A stretch of 10,777 nt of DNA. It comes from Deltaproteobacteria bacterium (lineage in GTDB: Bacteria; Desulfobacterota; Desulfobacteria; Desulfobacterales; SURF-7). The stretch lies in contig JAFDJC010000215.1 of assembly GCA_019307665.1 (NCBI GenBank), positions 1 through 10,777 on the forward strand. The letters are read 5' to 3'. Positions 1 through 7,236 of this stretch are shown here, piece after piece. The notes under the pieces were generated by a model. It did not search any database and was not told where the DNA came from. It saw only the letters and a program-made list of their open reading frames with translations. Every line of letters starts with the position of its first letter. Position 1 is the stretch's first letter. The translations under genes and the position numbers were made by a program.

Positions 1-1
1 T

Positions 2-136
2 GAGTCCTTTGTTAAAAAGGTTAAAACCCTTGGCGAGCGAATGCAGGCCTTGGGAGTTATTGAGAAACAGCCGAATTATAAAAAACTCTTTGATTTATCT
101 TTTGTGAAGAAGGTTAGAGAAAGTGGGGACTTGTAG
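2..136 (+). CDS. ABC transporter substrate-binding protein, C-terminal end (partial)
   Basis: Reading from base 2 gives 44 codons and a TAG stop at 134-136. The peptide is rich in Lys and Glu, contains GVIEKQPNYKKLFDLSFVKKV, and ends in ESGDL. This resembles the last helices of NMT1/SsuA/TauA-type periplasmic substrate-binding proteins, which often close with a 'hPDYxxLFDxSFVxxA' pattern. The following two genes are the matching permease and ATPase, separated by only 20 bases, which strongly supports this role. The start lies outside the window, so signal peptide and ligand-binding residues cannot be seen. The substrate is unknown: nitrate, sulfonates, taurine, thiamine precursors and other small molecules are all used by this superfamily. 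Confidence 0.72.
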   Translation, partial: ESFVKKVKTLGERMQALGVIEKQPNYKKLFDLSFVKKVRESGDL

Positions 137-156
137 GCTTGAACTCGGGGGTAAGA

Positions 157-966
157 ATGATAAAAGAGAAAAATACGAAACTTCACAATTCCGTGTTTCA
201 AATCTTACCCTGGATCATCCCCGCGGTGTTCGTGGCTTTATGGATCATCGTTAGTGAAACCGGATTTATACCCACATATCTGCTGCCCCACCCTGTAGAG
301 GTTGGTAAGGCTGGTTACACATATATTTTTGACAATCCTGGTGATGCCCCATTCGCGGGCCGATTCCTGAACGATGCCGGGGCAAGCCTCATGAGGGTTG
401 GAAGTGGATTTGCTCTTGCAGTCTTTTTTGGGCTTCCTTTGGGGGTTGTTTCAGGACGACTCTCTCTTGTCCGGAAGCTCATGAGCACTACCATCAATGC
501 TTTGAGAGCAGTTCCGGGAATAAGCTGGTTGCCGCTGGCCATGATCTGGTTCGGGATTGGGATCAAGACAACGATTTTTCTGGTAGCATTGGCAGCTTTC
601 TTTCCTATTTACCTAAATGCCGCGGCAGGAGCCAGGCAGATCAATCCACTTCTTCTCCAGGCAGGAGCAATGATGGGGGTAAACAGGCTGCGTGGCACCT
701 TTTCTATCCTTCTACCGGGCGCCATGCCACAAATAATGACCGGGCTACGCCTGGGTCTGGGTATTTCATGGGCCTACCTTGTCCTGGGTGAACTGACAGG
801 CGTTCCAAATGGTCTTGGCGCGGTCATCATGGATGCCCGCATGTTGGGTCGCATCGACATTATTGTGGTTGGAATCATCATCATCGCAGTCATGGGGAGA
901 GCTAGTGATCAACTCTTAAAGACCTCAATGAGATTTTGTTTCAAAAGTGCAAGGAGAATGTCATGA
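157..966 (+). CDS. ABC transporter permease, NitT/TauT (SsuC/TauC) family
   Basis: This is a 269-residue inner-membrane permease that would form the translocation channel of the importer. Hydrophobic segments begin near residue 15 (ILPWIIPAVFVALWIIV) and recur to the C-terminus (IIVVGIIIIAVMG). The cytoplasmic EAA loop, which docks on the ATPase, is visible at about residues 165-200: QAGAMMGVNRL, then LPGAMPQIMTGLRLGLGISW, typical of the SsuC/TauC branch (BPD_transp_1 fold). The length is normal for the family. The frame stays open upstream to a TTG at 139, but the ATG at 157 gives a family-like N-terminus and follows a GGGGG tract at 147-151. The gene lies 20 bases after the binding-protein gene and overlaps the ATPase gene by ATGA, so the three are translationally linked. 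The transported solute cannot be told from sequence. Confidence 0.9.
   Translation: MIKEKNTKLHNSVFQILPWIIPAVFVALWIIVSETGFIPTYLLPHPVEVGKAGYTYIFDNPGDAPFAGRFLNDAGASLMRVGSGFALAVFFGLPLGVVSGRLSLVRKLMSTTINALRAVPGISWLPLAMIWFGIGIKTTIFLVALAAFFPIYLNAAAGARQINPLLLQAGAMMGVNRLRGTFSILLPGAMPQIMTGLRLGLGISWAYLVLGELTGVPNGLGAVIMDARMLGRIDIIVVGIIIIAVMGRASDQLLKTSMRFCFKSARRMS
951..956 (+). promoter_or_regulatory. Ribosome binding site setting the ATPase start
   Basis: AAGGAG sits six bases before the ATG at 963. This favours 963 over the in-frame TTG at 936, which would add nine residues and has no good site in front of it. Confidence 0.75.
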
Positions 967-1754
967 AATCCAACCTGGCACCCATCTCTAAAGCGCGCCC
1001 AAGGATACGGGAATCAATTCTTGACATTAACAGTCTAAGGAAGGTCTTTCATATTGATGGGTCTTCCCTTACCGTATTGGATGAAATTGACTTCAGCGTC
1101 AATAAGGGGGAGATGATCTGTATCCTGGGCCGCAGTGGGTGCGGCAAATCAACGCTCTTAAAAATGCTGGCCGGCTTTTTGTCTCCCAGCTCGGGTGAGA
1201 TACTCTTGAACGGCAAACCCGTGGCAGATCCAGGACCTGACCGTTGTGTGGTTTTCCAGGAGGACACACTGTTCCCATGGTTGACGGTAAAGGAAAATAT
1301 CGCCTTTGGTCTAAAAGGCCGAACAAGAAACAAAAAAGCCTTTGACGAGGAGGTGGAGCGTTTCCTTTCCCTTGTGGGATTGAGTGAGTTCAGAAACTAC
1401 CTCCCACGGGAGATCTCCGGAGGCATGAAACAACGGGTGGCTCTGGCGAGAGTGCTTATTCTTAAACCCGAAGTGCTGCTCATGGACGAACCCTTTGCAT
1501 CTCTGGATGCACAAACCCGGGAGGAAATGCAAAATTTCCTTCTCTCACTCTGGGAAAACCTTTCCCATACTATCATTTTTGTGACACACGATGTAACCGA
1601 GGCGGTGACCCTGGCGGATAGAATTCTTGTTATGAATAAGGACCCGGGACGCATCCGTGAAGAGATTCGGGTTGATCTTTCCCGACCCAGAAAAAGAGAA
1701 AAGAGTGATTTTCTCTTTTTCAGCAGTAAGCTATACGAAGGCCTTCGTGAGTAA
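963..1754 (+). CDS. ABC transporter ATP-binding protein, NitT/TauT (SsuB/TauB) family
   Basis: This 263-residue cytoplasmic ATPase powers the importer. All hallmark motifs are intact: Walker A GRSGCGKST at residues 56-64 with Lys62; Q-loop Gln99 in VVFQEDTLFPW, the usual 'FQ..LPW' form of SsuB-like proteins; signature SGGMKQR from Ser152; Walker B LLMDEP with Asp175 and the catalytic Glu176; and H-loop His209 in VTHDVTEA. The start codon overlaps the permease stop (ATGA), a common coupling arrangement. Length is typical and no regulatory C-terminal domain is present. The first ~25 residues before the NBD core are slightly longer than usual. The last ~25 codons contain a perfect hairpin-forming repeat and a palindrome, listed separately. 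It is probably the last gene of the transporter operon, because a 326-base gap follows. Confidence 0.95.
   Translation: MKSNLAPISKARPRIRESILDINSLRKVFHIDGSSLTVLDEIDFSVNKGEMICILGRSGCGKSTLLKMLAGFLSPSSGEILLNGKPVADPGPDRCVVFQEDTLFPWLTVKENIAFGLKGRTRNKKAFDEEVERFLSLVGLSEFRNYLPREISGGMKQRVALARVLILKPEVLLMDEPFASLDAQTREEMQNFLLSLWENLSHTIIFVTHDVTEAVTLADRILVMNKDPGRIREEIRVDLSRPRKREKSDFLFFSSKLYEGLRE
1690..1721 (+). repeat. Perfect 13-bp inverted repeat within the ATPase 3' end
   Basis: The left arm GAAAAAGAGAAAA (1690-1702) and right arm TTTTCTCTTTTTC (1709-1721) are exact reverse complements around a six-base loop, GAGTGA. The RNA hairpin would be long but A-U rich. It lies inside the coding sequence, about 30 bases before the stop, and encodes the region around residues 243-253 (KREKSDFLFF). 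No U-tract follows the right arm, so it is not a standard intrinsic terminator. It could protect the 3' end of the transcript or be a chance result of Lys/Phe codons. Confidence 0.6.
1735..1748. repeat. 14-bp perfect palindrome at the end of the ATPase gene
   Basis: ACGAAGGCCTTCGT reads the same on both strands and ends three bases before the ATPase stop codon at 1752-1754. With the hairpin at 1690-1721 it places two dyad symmetries in the last 65 bases of the gene. It has no T-tract after it. It could be a protein-binding site or part of a 3'-end structure; function is unknown. Confidence 0.45.
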
Positions 1755-1951
1755 ATGGCAGCGAACAAACAGACCATTATAATAGAGTCCAATGCTGCAT
1801 GTCCGGCGTTCAAAGGAGCAGAAATATTTTTCAAAGCCGCCTGAGACATATCTGTACCATTAGGAATTTTTGCTGGTCAATAATAGAATCGGAAATTATT
1901 GTAATAAGCAAATCATGTATCTTTTCAGGCTTATACAACTTAAAGATTTAT

Positions 1952-1967
1952 TGGCATGAAACTTGAT
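1952..1967 (+). promoter_or_regulatory. Candidate sigma-54 (-24/-12) promoter
   Basis: TGGCATG, four bases, then TTGAT resembles the sigma-54 consensus TGGCACG-N4-TTGCW in sequence and exact spacing. The -24 GG is present, but the critical -12 GC is GA, which weakens it. Transcription would start near 1979, leaving a leader of about 100 bases before the gene at 2081. A sigma-70 reading is also possible: TTGGCA at 1951-1956 and TTATAT at 1975-1980 with an 18-base spacer. Neither is strong. Confidence 0.25.
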
Positions 1968-1980
1968 ATGCTATTTATAT

Positions 1981-2006
1981 GATATATGGGTGATACGATA
2001 TATGGG
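1981..2006 (+). repeat. Direct repeat GATATATGGG, 16-base period
   Basis: GATATATGGG occurs at 1981-1990 and again at 1997-2006, separated by TGATAC. The second copy is followed by CAGATA, so similarity fades outside the ten bases. It lies between the promoter candidate and the ribosome site. Two identical sites about one and a half helical turns apart may be a regulator binding site. Confidence 0.4.
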
Positions 2007-2080
2007 CAGATAGTTAATGTTAAAAAATTAACCCCTTTTCTTTTTGTGTTTATTTATCAAAGTAGAGAAAGGAGCCGAAT

Positions 2081-4222
2081 ATGAATGGAAAGCTTTCTAA
2101 AATTGCTCTGGTGGCAGTTATCACGTTACTCGCTTATGTTTTCTATGCATATGACCTGAAGCAATATCTGACACTTGAATACCTAAAATCCCAAAAACAG
2201 GCTTTTGAAACTTTCTATGCAGCCAATAGGTTAGCAACACCGGCAATATACATGGCTGTCTATATTATCGTTACAGCTCTTTCGCTTCCCGGAGCTGCAG
2301 TGATGACACTGGCCGGGGGCGCTCTTTTTGGTCTCTGGACCGGAACCATTCTTGTCTCCTTTGCCAGCTCAATTGGCGCTACCCTTGCGTTTATCGCTTC
2401 ACGTTTTTTATTACGGGATTATGTTCAAAAAAAATTCGGAGAAAAGCTGAAAGCGATTAACAGGGGAATAGAAAAAGACGGCTCTTTTTACTTGTTTACT
2501 TTAAGGCTGGTTCCAATTTTTCCTTTTTTTGTAATAAATCTGGTTATGGGCCTTACACCGATCAAAACCATCACCTTTTATGCTGTCAGCCAGATAGGCA
2601 TGCTTGCCGGTACTTTTGTCTATGTCAATGCAGGTACACAGCTAAGCAGAATTGAATCGCTAAAAGGGATTCTTTCACCAGGGCTGTTATTCTCATTCGC
2701 TCTTTTGGGACTGTTTCCTTTAATCGCAAAAAAGGTTGTGACTACGGTGAAAGCCAGAAAAGTTATGAAAAAGTTTAAAAAACCGAAAAAGTTCGATTAC
2801 AACCTCGTTGTTATAGGTGCCGGATCGGCAGGACTGGTAACTTCCTATATTGCAGCAGTGGTAAGGGCCAAAGTCGCCCTTATTGAAAAGCATAAAATGG
2901 GAGGTGACTGTCTCAATACCGGGTGTGTGCCCAGCAAAGCCCTGATTCGTTCAGCCAAGATGATTTCTTACGCGTCCCGTGCCGAAGAATTCGGTTTCCG
3001 GTCAGGACGGTTTGATTTTGATTTCCAAGATGTTATGGAGAGGGTTCACAGCATCATTAAGAAAGTAGAACCCCACGACTCGGTGGAGCGTTACACGGGA
3101 CATGGCGTCGATGTGATCGAGGGAGCGGCCCGTATAGTGTCCCCCTATGAAATTAAAGTTAACGGGAAGATTATCACAACGCGCAACATTGTCATAGCAA
3201 CCGGCGCACAGCCGTTTGTTCCACCCATAAAAGGGCTTGGACAAATCCATTATTTGACATCCGACAATGTCTGGGAAATCAGAAAACTGCCTGGAAAACT
3301 GGTTGTCCTTGGTGGAGGTCCCATCGGTTGTGAATTGACCCAGGTGTTTTCAAGGCTGGGATCCAAAGTTACCCAGGTAGAAAGAAATCATGGTATTATG
3401 GGGCGTGAAGACTTGGAAATTGCTGCAATGATCAGAAAGAAGTTTGAGTCGGAAGGGGTCCGGGTGTTGACTGAGCATAGTGCCATGGAAGTGATTGTTG
3501 AAGGAGACCGGAAAATACTGGTGTGCGATCACAAGGGAGAAGAGATTCGCCTGGAATTTGATGAAATCCTTGTTGCGGTGGGGCGCATAGCCAATACAAA
3601 AGGATTCGGTCTTGAAGATATTGGCGTGGAAATCGCAAAAAACGGAACCATTGAAAAAGATGAATTTTTAAGGACAAATTTTCCTAACATATACTGCGCC
3701 GGTGATGTGGCTGGACCCTATCAGTTCACCCATACAGCTGCCCATCAGGCATGGTATGCTTCAGTAAACGCGCTTTTCGGAAGATTTAAAAAGTTTAAGG
3801 CCGACTATCGAGTCATCCCCTGGTCGACTTTTACAGACCCTGAAGTTGCCAGAGTTGGCCTGAACGAAAAAGATGCAAAAGAAAAAGGTGTCGAATATGA
3901 GGTAACTACTTACGAAATTGATGATCTTGATCGGGCCATTGCCGACTCTGAAGATCATGGAGTTGTAAAAGTGTTAACCGTGCCTGGAAAAGATAAAATT
4001 TTAGGCGTTACCATAGTGGGGACACACGCCAGTGACATTATTGCAGAATATATTCTGGCCATGAAACACGGACTTGGCCTAAACAAGATTCTGGGCACAA
4101 TCCATATTTATCCCACTCTGGCTGAAGCCAATAAATTTGCTGCCGGCGAATGGAAGAAAGCCCACGCGCCTGAAAAAATTCTTCGATGGATTGGCAGGTA
4201 TCACAAATGGATGAGAAGTTAG
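2081..4222 (+). CDS. TVP38/TMEM64 membrane domain fused to FAD-dependent pyridine nucleotide-disulfide oxidoreductase
   Basis: This 713-residue protein has two parts. Residues 1-216 are a DedA/TVP38-like (SNARE-associated, PF09335-type) membrane domain with several hydrophobic segments and the characteristic LSLPGAAVMTLAGGALFG stretch near 67-84. A Lys-rich linker (217-237) suggests that the rest is cytoplasmic. Residues 239 onward form a flavoprotein disulfide reductase: FAD Rossmann GAGSAG at 246-251, redox pair Cys277/Cys282 in GGDCLNTGCVPSKA, NAD(P) Rossmann GGGPIG at 411-416, and the dimerisation domain ending in HIYPTLAE (675-682). The residue before PT is Tyr677 where lipoamide dehydrogenases have the catalytic His; mercuric reductases also have Tyr here. 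There is no N-terminal heavy-metal domain and no C-terminal Cys pair, so mercury reduction is unlikely. The electron acceptor and the purpose of the membrane anchor are unknown. AAAGGAG lies six bases before the ATG. It is first of the seven-gene run. Confidence 0.9.
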   Translation: MNGKLSKIALVAVITLLAYVFYAYDLKQYLTLEYLKSQKQAFETFYAANRLATPAIYMAVYIIVTALSLPGAAVMTLAGGALFGLWTGTILVSFASSIGATLAFIASRFLLRDYVQKKFGEKLKAINRGIEKDGSFYLFTLRLVPIFPFFVINLVMGLTPIKTITFYAVSQIGMLAGTFVYVNAGTQLSRIESLKGILSPGLLFSFALLGLFPLIAKKVVTTVKARKVMKKFKKPKKFDYNLVVIGAGSAGLVTSYIAAVVRAKVALIEKHKMGGDCLNTGCVPSKALIRSAKMISYASRAEEFGFRSGRFDFDFQDVMERVHSIIKKVEPHDSVERYTGHGVDVIEGAARIVSPYEIKVNGKIITTRNIVIATGAQPFVPPIKGLGQIHYLTSDNVWEIRKLPGKLVVLGGGPIGCELTQVFSRLGSKVTQVERNHGIMGREDLEIAAMIRKKFESEGVRVLTEHSAMEVIVEGDRKILVCDHKGEEIRLEFDEILVAVGRIANTKGFGLEDIGVEIAKNGTIEKDEFLRTNFPNIYCAGDVAGPYQFTHTAAHQAWYASVNALFGRFKKFKADYRVIPWSTFTDPEVARVGLNEKDAKEKGVEYEVTTYEIDDLDRAIADSEDHGVVKVLTVPGKDKILGVTIVGTHASDIIAEYILAMKHGLGLNKILGTIHIYPTLAEANKFAAGEWKKAHAPEKILRWIGRYHKWMRS

Positions 4223-4244
4223 ACGAGAAACACTAGGAGGTGCC

Positions 4245-5798
4245 ATGAACGGTGCAGAGCTGTTTGTCCAATGTCTTGAAAATGAAGGGGTTGAATATAT
4301 CTTTGGAATACCTGGTGAGGAAAATCTTGATTTTCTTGAAGCCCTGCGCACTTCATCTATTAAGCTGATTCTGACGCGCCATGAGCAGGCCGCAGGCTTT
4401 ATGGCGGCAACTTTTGGACGATTAACCGGAAAGCCCGGCGTTTGCCTGTCTACACTGGGACCGGGTGCGACCAATTTCGTTACGAGTTCTTCCTTTGCGC
4501 TTCTGGGGGGTATGCCGGTCCTCTTTATTACCGGCCAAAAGCCGATTAAAAAGAGCAAGCAGGGGCGTTTTCAAATTATCGATGTGGTCCGGATTATGGA
4601 GCCGATTACCAAATTTACACGGCAGATTGTAAATGCCAATAATATACCGTCCCTGGTTCGGGAAACATTTCGCCTGGCCATGGAAGAAAAACCCGGACCT
4701 GTTCATCTTGAGCTGCCGGAAGATATAGCGGCTGAGAACGCTGATGAAAAGCCGTATTCAGTCACTGAAATACACAGAACAGCGGCTGCAAAAAGTGCCA
4801 TTATAAAGGCTTCTGAAATTATCAGCTCTGCCAGTCATCCTCTGCTGCTTATTGCAGCAGGCGCCAATCGAAAGGAGATCTGCCACGAACTGTACGAATT
4901 TATCGACAAGACCGGCATTTATTTTTTCAGCACCCAAATGGGTAAGGGCGTTTTAGATGAAAGGCATCCCAGATGTCTTGGGACTGCTGCACTTTCGGAT
5001 CATGACTATCTTCATTGTGCTATCAGTAGCGCCGATGTCATTATTAACGTGGGCCACGATGTTGTAGAGAAACCACCGTTTTTCATGACGCCTGAAGGCT
5101 TCACCGTGATTCATATTAACTATTACAGTGCCAATGTTGATGCTGTCTATTTCCCCCAGCATGAGGTTGTAGGAGATATTGCTGAAACAATCAAAGAGCT
5201 GGCATCTGTCATCGAGCCTTGCACCTGCAACGATTTTAGTTATTTTGAACGTATTAAAATCGAAATCGAAACAAATGTATTTGCAGGTAATGACGATGAC
5301 TCCTTCCCAGTCAAACCCCAGTATATTGTTTCGGAAATCCGAAAAATTATGCCGGGCGATGGCATTATCTCACTGGATAATGGGATGTTTAAGCTCTGGT
5401 TTGCCCGTAATTATAAGGCATATGAATCGAATACGGTTCTTCTCGATAATGCACTGGCGACTATGGGGGCAGGCCTGCCCGCTGCAATTGCCGCTAAGAT
5501 TATTTATCCGGATCGAAAGATTGTGGCCATATGCGGTGACGGCGGGTTCATGATGAACTCCCAGGAATTGGAAACAGCTATACGCCTGGGGCTGAACTTA
5601 GTTGTTATCATTTTAAGGGACGATGCAAAGTCATATAATGCCACAGGGCACAGAATCACAAAGGCTTCTGAGCTGTCTCCCCTGACAGAGAAGTGTTTAG
5701 AGAGTCCCGGAGTGCATCTTATAGAGGTGCCGGTCGATTATATGGAAAATGAAAAAGTGTTCATTGACGAGTTAAAAAGCAAAACCTGTATATTGTAG
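4245..5798 (+). CDS. Thiamine diphosphate-dependent enzyme, acetolactate synthase large-subunit family, with internal C-terminal gap
   Basis: Members condense or decarboxylate 2-keto acids using ThDP and Mg2+. The N-terminal PYR domain is clear: FGIPGEENLDF at 20-30, catalytic-type Glu47 in RHEQAAGFMA, then LTGKPG and STLGPGATN. The central domain is intact. The PP domain has GDGGFMMNSQELETA from Gly431, with metal ligand Asp432, and RDDA at 458-461. Asp459 sits 27 residues after Asp432, the same spacing I recall for the two metal-ligand Asp residues of Klebsiella acetolactate synthase. Straight after Ala461 the sequence jumps to KSYNATGHRITKASEL, so about 30 residues usual in the family ('YGMIKWKQ...FVKYAE') are missing in frame. 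The protein is 517 residues; relatives are usually about 545-560. No small regulatory subunit gene is adjacent, which argues against a valine/isoleucine biosynthetic role. AGGAGG at 4235-4240 precedes the ATG. It lies 22 bases after the flavoprotein gene and 10 before the dehydrogenase gene. Confidence 0.85.
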   Translation: MNGAELFVQCLENEGVEYIFGIPGEENLDFLEALRTSSIKLILTRHEQAAGFMAATFGRLTGKPGVCLSTLGPGATNFVTSSSFALLGGMPVLFITGQKPIKKSKQGRFQIIDVVRIMEPITKFTRQIVNANNIPSLVRETFRLAMEEKPGPVHLELPEDIAAENADEKPYSVTEIHRTAAAKSAIIKASEIISSASHPLLLIAAGANRKEICHELYEFIDKTGIYFFSTQMGKGVLDERHPRCLGTAALSDHDYLHCAISSADVIINVGHDVVEKPPFFMTPEGFTVIHINYYSANVDAVYFPQHEVVGDIAETIKELASVIEPCTCNDFSYFERIKIEIETNVFAGNDDDSFPVKPQYIVSEIRKIMPGDGIISLDNGMFKLWFARNYKAYESNTVLLDNALATMGAGLPAAIAAKIIYPDRKIVAICGDGGFMMNSQELETAIRLGLNLVVIILRDDAKSYNATGHRITKASELSPLTEKCLESPGVHLIEVPVDYMENEKVFIDELKSKTCIL

Positions 5799-5808
5799 AG
5801 GAAAAGAA

Positions 5809-7200
5809 ATGGAAAAGATAAAAGTGACGAACCCCTATGATGGGACTTTGATAGAAGAAATAGAGCGGACCGGTGAATCCGAATCGTTTCAAATTTTGAA
5901 AAACGCTTACCAGCTTTTCAACGACAGGTCGAGGTGGCTGCCAACCTATCGTCGCATTGAGATTCTTGAAAAATCTGCGGCGATCATCAGGGACAGGTCA
6001 TCATTACTTGCTATGGATGCGGCCAGGGAAGGCGGGAAACCGTTGATTGATTCAGTTATCGAAGTCGAACGTGCAGTCGAAGGCATAAAAGTGGCCATTA
6101 AAGAGCTGGGCCATTTCGGCGGCAGGGAGATTCCAATGAACCTGACGCTGTCTTCAGCCAACAGGATGGCCTACACGATGCGGGAACCCCGCGGTGTAGT
6201 GATGGCCATCAGTGCTTTTAATCATCCCTTTAACCTGATCATCCACCAGGTCATTCCGGCCATTGCCGTGGGATGTCCGGTTGTTGTCAAACCAGCTTCC
6301 GCCACACCTGTTTCATGTCGAAATCTCATTAACATTCTATACGAAGCAGGGCTTCCCGAAGAGTGGTGCCGGATGATATTATGTGAAAACAAGGTTGCTG
6401 AAAAAATGGTTGCAGATCCGATGATTTCTTTTTTAACCTTCATCGGCTCTGCCAAAGTCGGCTGGCATTTACGCTCAAAATTGCCACCCGGAGCTTCATG
6501 TACACTGGAACATGGTGGTGCGGCGCCGGTAATTTTTGATGAGACTGCGGATATGGATGAAGCCCTTCCTTTGCTTGTAAAAGGCGGATATTACCATGCA
6601 GGTCAGGTTTGCGTCTCTGTCCAGCGTGTATTTGTACATGAATCGATTGTTGAAGAATTCGCAGCCAAAATGACGGCAATGGCTAAAAAACTGATGGTAG
6701 GCGATCCCCTTGATGAGAAAACCGAAGTCGGGCCATTGATCAGTTCGGCTGAAGTGGACCGGGTGCATGACTGGGTGATGGATGCAAAACAAAAAGGTGC
6801 AACCATACTGTGCGGCGGCCATAAAATATCCGACACATGCTATGCGCCAACCGTATTGCTGAATCCCGATGATGAAGCGCTTGTTTCCCGGAAGGAAATT
6901 TTCGGGCCGGTGATTGTGGTCTATGGCTATAACGATAAAGATGAAGCATTAAAAAGAGCCAACCAGCTGAACTTCTCATTTCAGTCAGCGGTTTTTACAA
7001 AAGATCTGGAGTTTGCCCTTTATGCAGCCAAAAGGCTTGACGCCATGGCTGTTTTAATAAACGACCATACCGCCTTCAGGGTGGACTGGATGCCCTTTGG
7101 CGGCAGCAAAGAATCAGGCCTGGGTGTCGGAGGGATCGGCCCCTCCATGCATGAGATGAGTCTTGAAAAATTGCTGGTCATAAAATCCAGTATGCTTTAG
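5809..7200 (+). CDS. NAD(P)-dependent aldehyde dehydrogenase family protein
   Basis: This 463-residue soluble enzyme would oxidise an aldehyde to its acid or acyl derivative. Key ALDH elements are present: oxyanion Asn138 in SAFNHPFNL, cofactor-binding FIGSAKVG at 211-218, general base Glu234 in LEHGGAAPVIF, nucleophile Cys268 in HAGQVCVSVQR, EIFGPVIVVY near residue 363, and the C-terminal MPFGGSKESGLGVGGIG. Having EHGG in place of the common ELGG points to the lactaldehyde/semialdehyde-type subfamily, but substrate cannot be fixed. The protein is slightly short at the N-terminus compared with 475-500-residue relatives, as in several bacterial members. The ribosome site AGAGGAAA overlaps the previous stop and there are only 10 bases between the genes, so translation is probably coupled to the ThDP enzyme. 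That pairing suggests the aldehyde comes from, or competes with, the ThDP reaction. Confidence 0.93.
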   Translation: MEKIKVTNPYDGTLIEEIERTGESESFQILKNAYQLFNDRSRWLPTYRRIEILEKSAAIIRDRSSLLAMDAAREGGKPLIDSVIEVERAVEGIKVAIKELGHFGGREIPMNLTLSSANRMAYTMREPRGVVMAISAFNHPFNLIIHQVIPAIAVGCPVVVKPASATPVSCRNLINILYEAGLPEEWCRMILCENKVAEKMVADPMISFLTFIGSAKVGWHLRSKLPPGASCTLEHGGAAPVIFDETADMDEALPLLVKGGYYHAGQVCVSVQRVFVHESIVEEFAAKMTAMAKKLMVGDPLDEKTEVGPLISSAEVDRVHDWVMDAKQKGATILCGGHKISDTCYAPTVLLNPDDEALVSRKEIFGPVIVVYGYNDKDEALKRANQLNFSFQSAVFTKDLEFALYAAKRLDAMAVLINDHTAFRVDWMPFGGSKESGLGVGGIGPSMHEMSLEKLLVIKSSML

Positions 7201-7223
7201 CAAAAAAACAGAACAGACTTGTT

Positions 7224-7230
7224 AAGGAGG
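7224..7230 (+). promoter_or_regulatory. Ribosome binding site setting the DUF547 start
   Basis: AAGGAGG lies six bases before the ATG at 7237. An in-frame TTG at 7219 would place this site inside the gene and add a six-residue Arg-rich head, so 7237 is preferred. Confidence 0.8.
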
Positions 7231-7236
7231 CGCAGA

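Larger units (their letters stand above)
1755..2080. other. Intergenic control region between the transporter operon and the seven-gene cluster
   Basis: These 326 bases hold no convincing gene. From about 1860 onward they are clearly richer in A+T than the flanking coding sequence. Visible structure includes an inverted repeat CAATAAT/ATTATTG (1878-1884 and 1895-1901, ten-base spacer), an overlapping dyad TTATT-GT-AATAA (1896-1907), a sigma-54-like element (1952-1967), a tandem GATATATGGG repeat (1981-2006), and a short dyad GTTAAT/ATTAAC (2013-2018 and 2027-2032). A good ribosome site for the next gene, AAAGGAG, is at 2068-2074. A 29-codon reading frame starts at 1755 directly after the ATPase stop, but nothing supports it being translated. 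Confidence 0.6.

Noticed and set aside
1755..1844. A 29-codon reading frame (MAANKQTIIIESNAACPAFKG...) starting directly after the ATPase stop
   Set aside because: It has no clear ribosome site, and I recognise no family. It could be translated by reinitiation, but nothing in the sequence supports it.
1397..1849. A 150-codon antisense reading frame covering the ATPase 3' end and the intergenic region
   Set aside because: Most of it is the complement of the clearly coding ATPase gene, it has no ribosome site, and its peptide resembles no family that I know.
2081..4222. Annotation as mercuric reductase (MerA)
   Set aside because: The redox Cys pair and Tyr677 resemble MerA, but the heavy-metal domain and C-terminal Cys pair are missing and no mer genes are nearby.
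4079..4558. A 159-codon antisense reading frame across the flavoprotein/ThDP gene boundary
   Set aside because: It overlaps two well-supported genes and has a composition typical of a complement frame.
5179..5553. A 124-codon + strand frame inside the ThDP enzyme, considered as a sign of frameshift
   Set aside because: The main frame stays open and matches the family throughout this region, so the alternative frame is a shadow.
4245..5798. Calling the ThDP gene a pseudogene
   Set aside because: The gap is in frame, the frame is intact to the stop, and the metal-ligand residues remain, so inactivity is not shown.
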